Shown here in pieces: positions 32,690 through 33,918 of a DNA stretch of 33,918 nt. Within the stretch, counting starts at the first letter, position 1; the number at the start of each line of letters is the position of its first letter. The position numbers and the translations under genes are program-made. The notes under the pieces were generated by a model. That model saw only the letters and a list, made by a program, of their open reading frames with translations. It was not told where the DNA came from and ran no database searches. The DNA is from Actinomycetes bacterium (lineage in GTDB: Bacteria > Actinomycetota > Actinomycetes > JACCUZ01), in contig DATHAP010000075.1 in NCBI GenBank assembly GCA_035489715.1, forward strand, positions 1 through 33,918, given 5' to 3'.

Positions 32690-32720
32690 CGCCCCCCACG
32701 CGCCCAGCGCGTCGGGGGCG
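32690..32720 (+). terminator. Candidate expression-platform hairpin of the B12 riboswitch
   Basis: CGCCCCCCACGCG (32690-32702) pairs with CGCGTCGGGGGCG (32708-32720), 12 of 13 positions, around a 5-nt loop. It lies between the aptamer and the ribosome site of the controlled gene (AGGA at 32774-32777), so it could be a regulated transcription terminator. No T-tract is present. A competing anti-terminator pairing was not worked out. Confidence 0.5.
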
Positions 32721-32783
32721 TCGTCGTCCCGGTGCCGGGGCCGGTCGGGGATCCGTCGCGGATCGCTTCCGAAAGGACACCCC

Positions 32784-33918
32784 GTGCTGGCTCCGAACAA
32801 CACCCACCACCACCCCCCTGCCCGAGCGCAGGCGATCGCCCTGCCGTCGCCCGCCGTACGTCGCAGCCGGGCGCTCGCTGCGCTGGCCCTGCTGACGGCC
32901 GCCGTGCTCGTGCTCACCACCCTGCTGACCAGCGCCGGCCCGGCCGGCGCGGCGACGACCCGCAACCGGGCCGACGTCGGGGCCGGCTGGCTGGGCCGCC
33001 AGCTCGACGCCACGACCCACCTGGTCGTGGGCGAGTTCGGCCCGTCGTACGGGCAGACCGCCGACGTCGTCCTCGCGCTCTCCGCGGCCGGGGTCGGCAA
33101 GGGCAGCGCGGGGGCCGCGACCAAGGCCCTGAAGGCGCACGTCCTCGACTACACCGGCGGCGGCTCCTCCACCGAGTTCTACGCCGGTGCCTTCGCCAAG
33201 CTGCTCGTCGTGGCGGCCGCCCGTGACACCGACCCGCGCGCCTTCGGCGATTCCGAGCGGGCCGACCTGGTGGCCGGGCTGCGCGCCCTCGAGTGCGGCC
33301 CGCTGCGCGCCGGCTGTGCCGCCGCCGACCACGGCCGCTTCAGTGACGTCAGCGAGTTCGGCGACTTCAGCAACACGATCACCCAGTCGCTGGCGCTGAT
33401 CGGCCTGGAGCGCACCACGGCGACCGGCCCGTCGCGCGCGGCCGTGCAGTTCCTGCTCGCCCAGCAGTGCGACAACGGGGCCTTCCCGGAGGCGTTCGGC
33501 GCGGCCACCTGCTCCGGGTCGGTCGACGCGACCGGCTTCGCCGTGCAGGCCCTGGCCACCGTGGGCGGCCCGGCCGCGACCGGCGCCGCCGCGGCGGCCG
33601 GCACCTGGCTGGTCAGGCGGCAGCACCGCGACGGGTCCTTCACCGGCAACGGGGTGCGCAACACCAACAGCACCGCGCTCGCCGCGCAGGCGCTCGAGGA
33701 CCTCGGCCGGCTGAAGAAGGCGACCATGGCCCGTGGCTACATCCGCGGCCTGCAGGCGCTCTGCGGCGCCAAGGCGTCGGTCCGTGGCTCGGTCCGCTAC
33801 AGCGCCAAGACCGGCGGCGACCGGGTCCTGTCCACCAGCCAGGCCGTCCCGGCCCTCGCCCGGGTCGAGCTCGGCGACGTGACCAAGGCCGGCAGCGTCC
33901 GCGGCCTGCCGCGGCTGG
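32784..33918 (+). CDS. Secreted alpha/alpha-toroid (prenyltransferase/squalene-oxidase repeat) protein under B12 control, 3' partial
   Basis: The open frame runs 378 codons from GTG 32784 (GAAAGGA 7 nt upstream) off the window end without a stop. Residues 1-56 are a long signal peptide: HHH near the N-terminus, basic residues, a hydrophobic stretch (about 30-50) and cleavage site AGPAGA. The rest shows repeats of the PP/terpenoid-cyclase toroid type: ADVGAGWLGRQL, TITQSLALIGLERT, AVQFLLAQQCDNGAFPEAFG, DATGFAVQALATVGG, AGTWLVRRQHRDGSFTGNG, NTNSTALAAQALEDLG and LSTSQAVPALARVELGDV. Paired cysteines may form disulfides. The last blocks resemble barrel motifs of animal intrinsic factor/transcobalamin (from memory). 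The riboswitch implies cobalamin capture or uptake; binding is unproven. Confidence 0.85.
   Translation, partial: MLAPNNTHHHPPARAQAIALPSPAVRRSRALAALALLTAAVLVLTTLLTSAGPAGAATTRNRADVGAGWLGRQLDATTHLVVGEFGPSYGQTADVVLALSAAGVGKGSAGAATKALKAHVLDYTGGGSSTEFYAGAFAKLLVVAAARDTDPRAFGDSERADLVAGLRALECGPLRAGCAAADHGRFSDVSEFGDFSNTITQSLALIGLERTTATGPSRAAVQFLLAQQCDNGAFPEAFGAATCSGSVDATGFAVQALATVGGPAATGAAAAAGTWLVRRQHRDGSFTGNGVRNTNSTALAAQALEDLGRLKKATMARGYIRGLQALCGAKASVRGSVRYSAKTGGDRVLSTSQAVPALARVELGDVTKAGSVRGLPRL

Noticed and set aside
1-33918. CRISPR arrays, tRNA or rRNA genes, insertion sequences
   Set aside because: No regularly spaced repeats beyond the short tandem repeats listed, no cloverleaf-like sequences recognised, and no transposase motifs were found by eye.

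Overview
The window is high-GC chromosomal DNA from an actinomycete. The gene content fits Nocardioides or a close relative: a di-heme QcrC, a three-helix Rieske QcrA, an aa3 oxidase, a PspA/PspAA/PspAB set and many GTG starts. The order trpD - ctaE - qcrCAB - ... - ctaC - adenosine kinase - HesB/ErpA - glycerate kinase-like resembles the Rv2192c-Rv2205c block of Mycobacterium tuberculosis, so most of the window is a conserved actinobacterial respiratory neighbourhood. I see no tRNA, rRNA, CRISPR array or intact mobile element.

Layout. 1-4.75 kb (minus): a CtaG-type oxidase assembly protein, a frameshifted membrane/spermidine-synthase-like gene, an atypical stand-alone receiver protein and trpD. 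4.8-10.6 kb (plus): ctaE, qcrC, qcrA, qcrB and an NAD(P)-binding/DUF2867 protein that appears to start at CTG. 10.65-16.9 kb (minus): a small hypothetical gene, a photolyase, a lipoprotein L,D-transpeptidase, then ctaC-ctaD-ctaF. Together the two clusters encode the bc1-aa3 supercomplex: menaquinol passes electrons to QcrB/QcrA/QcrC and then to CtaC/CtaD, with CtaE and CtaF as further oxidase subunits. 17.0-18.5 kb (plus): a cysteine desulfurase and a TusA-like sulfur carrier. 18.4-24.1 kb: aat and adenosine kinase (minus), two small unknown genes (plus), then erpA, a glycerate-kinase-like gene and lhgO (minus). 24.2-25.7 kb (plus): nadA and a short VOC protein. 25.7-28.25 kb (minus): the envelope-stress operon pspA-pspAA-htpX-pspAB. 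28.4-31.7 kb: a DUF3043 membrane protein, a methyltransferase, an aldo/keto reductase and an ankyrin lipoprotein. 31.7-32.2 kb: a gene-poor, compositionally different spacer with tandem repeats. 32.2-33.9 kb: a small conserved protein, then a cobalamin riboswitch leading into a secreted alpha/alpha-toroid protein cut by the window end.

Two themes stand out. First, the right end looks like a B12-regulated extracellular protein whose fold signature resembles the barrel domain of animal intrinsic factor and transcobalamin; it may be a bacterial B12-capture system continuing beyond the window. Second, at least eight or nine genes have a TANNNT-like -10 box exactly 6-7 nt before an in-frame GTG or ATG, which suggests widespread leaderless transcription and settles several start codons. 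In one case (aldo/keto reductase versus ankyrin lipoprotein) two such divergent -10 boxes physically overlap.
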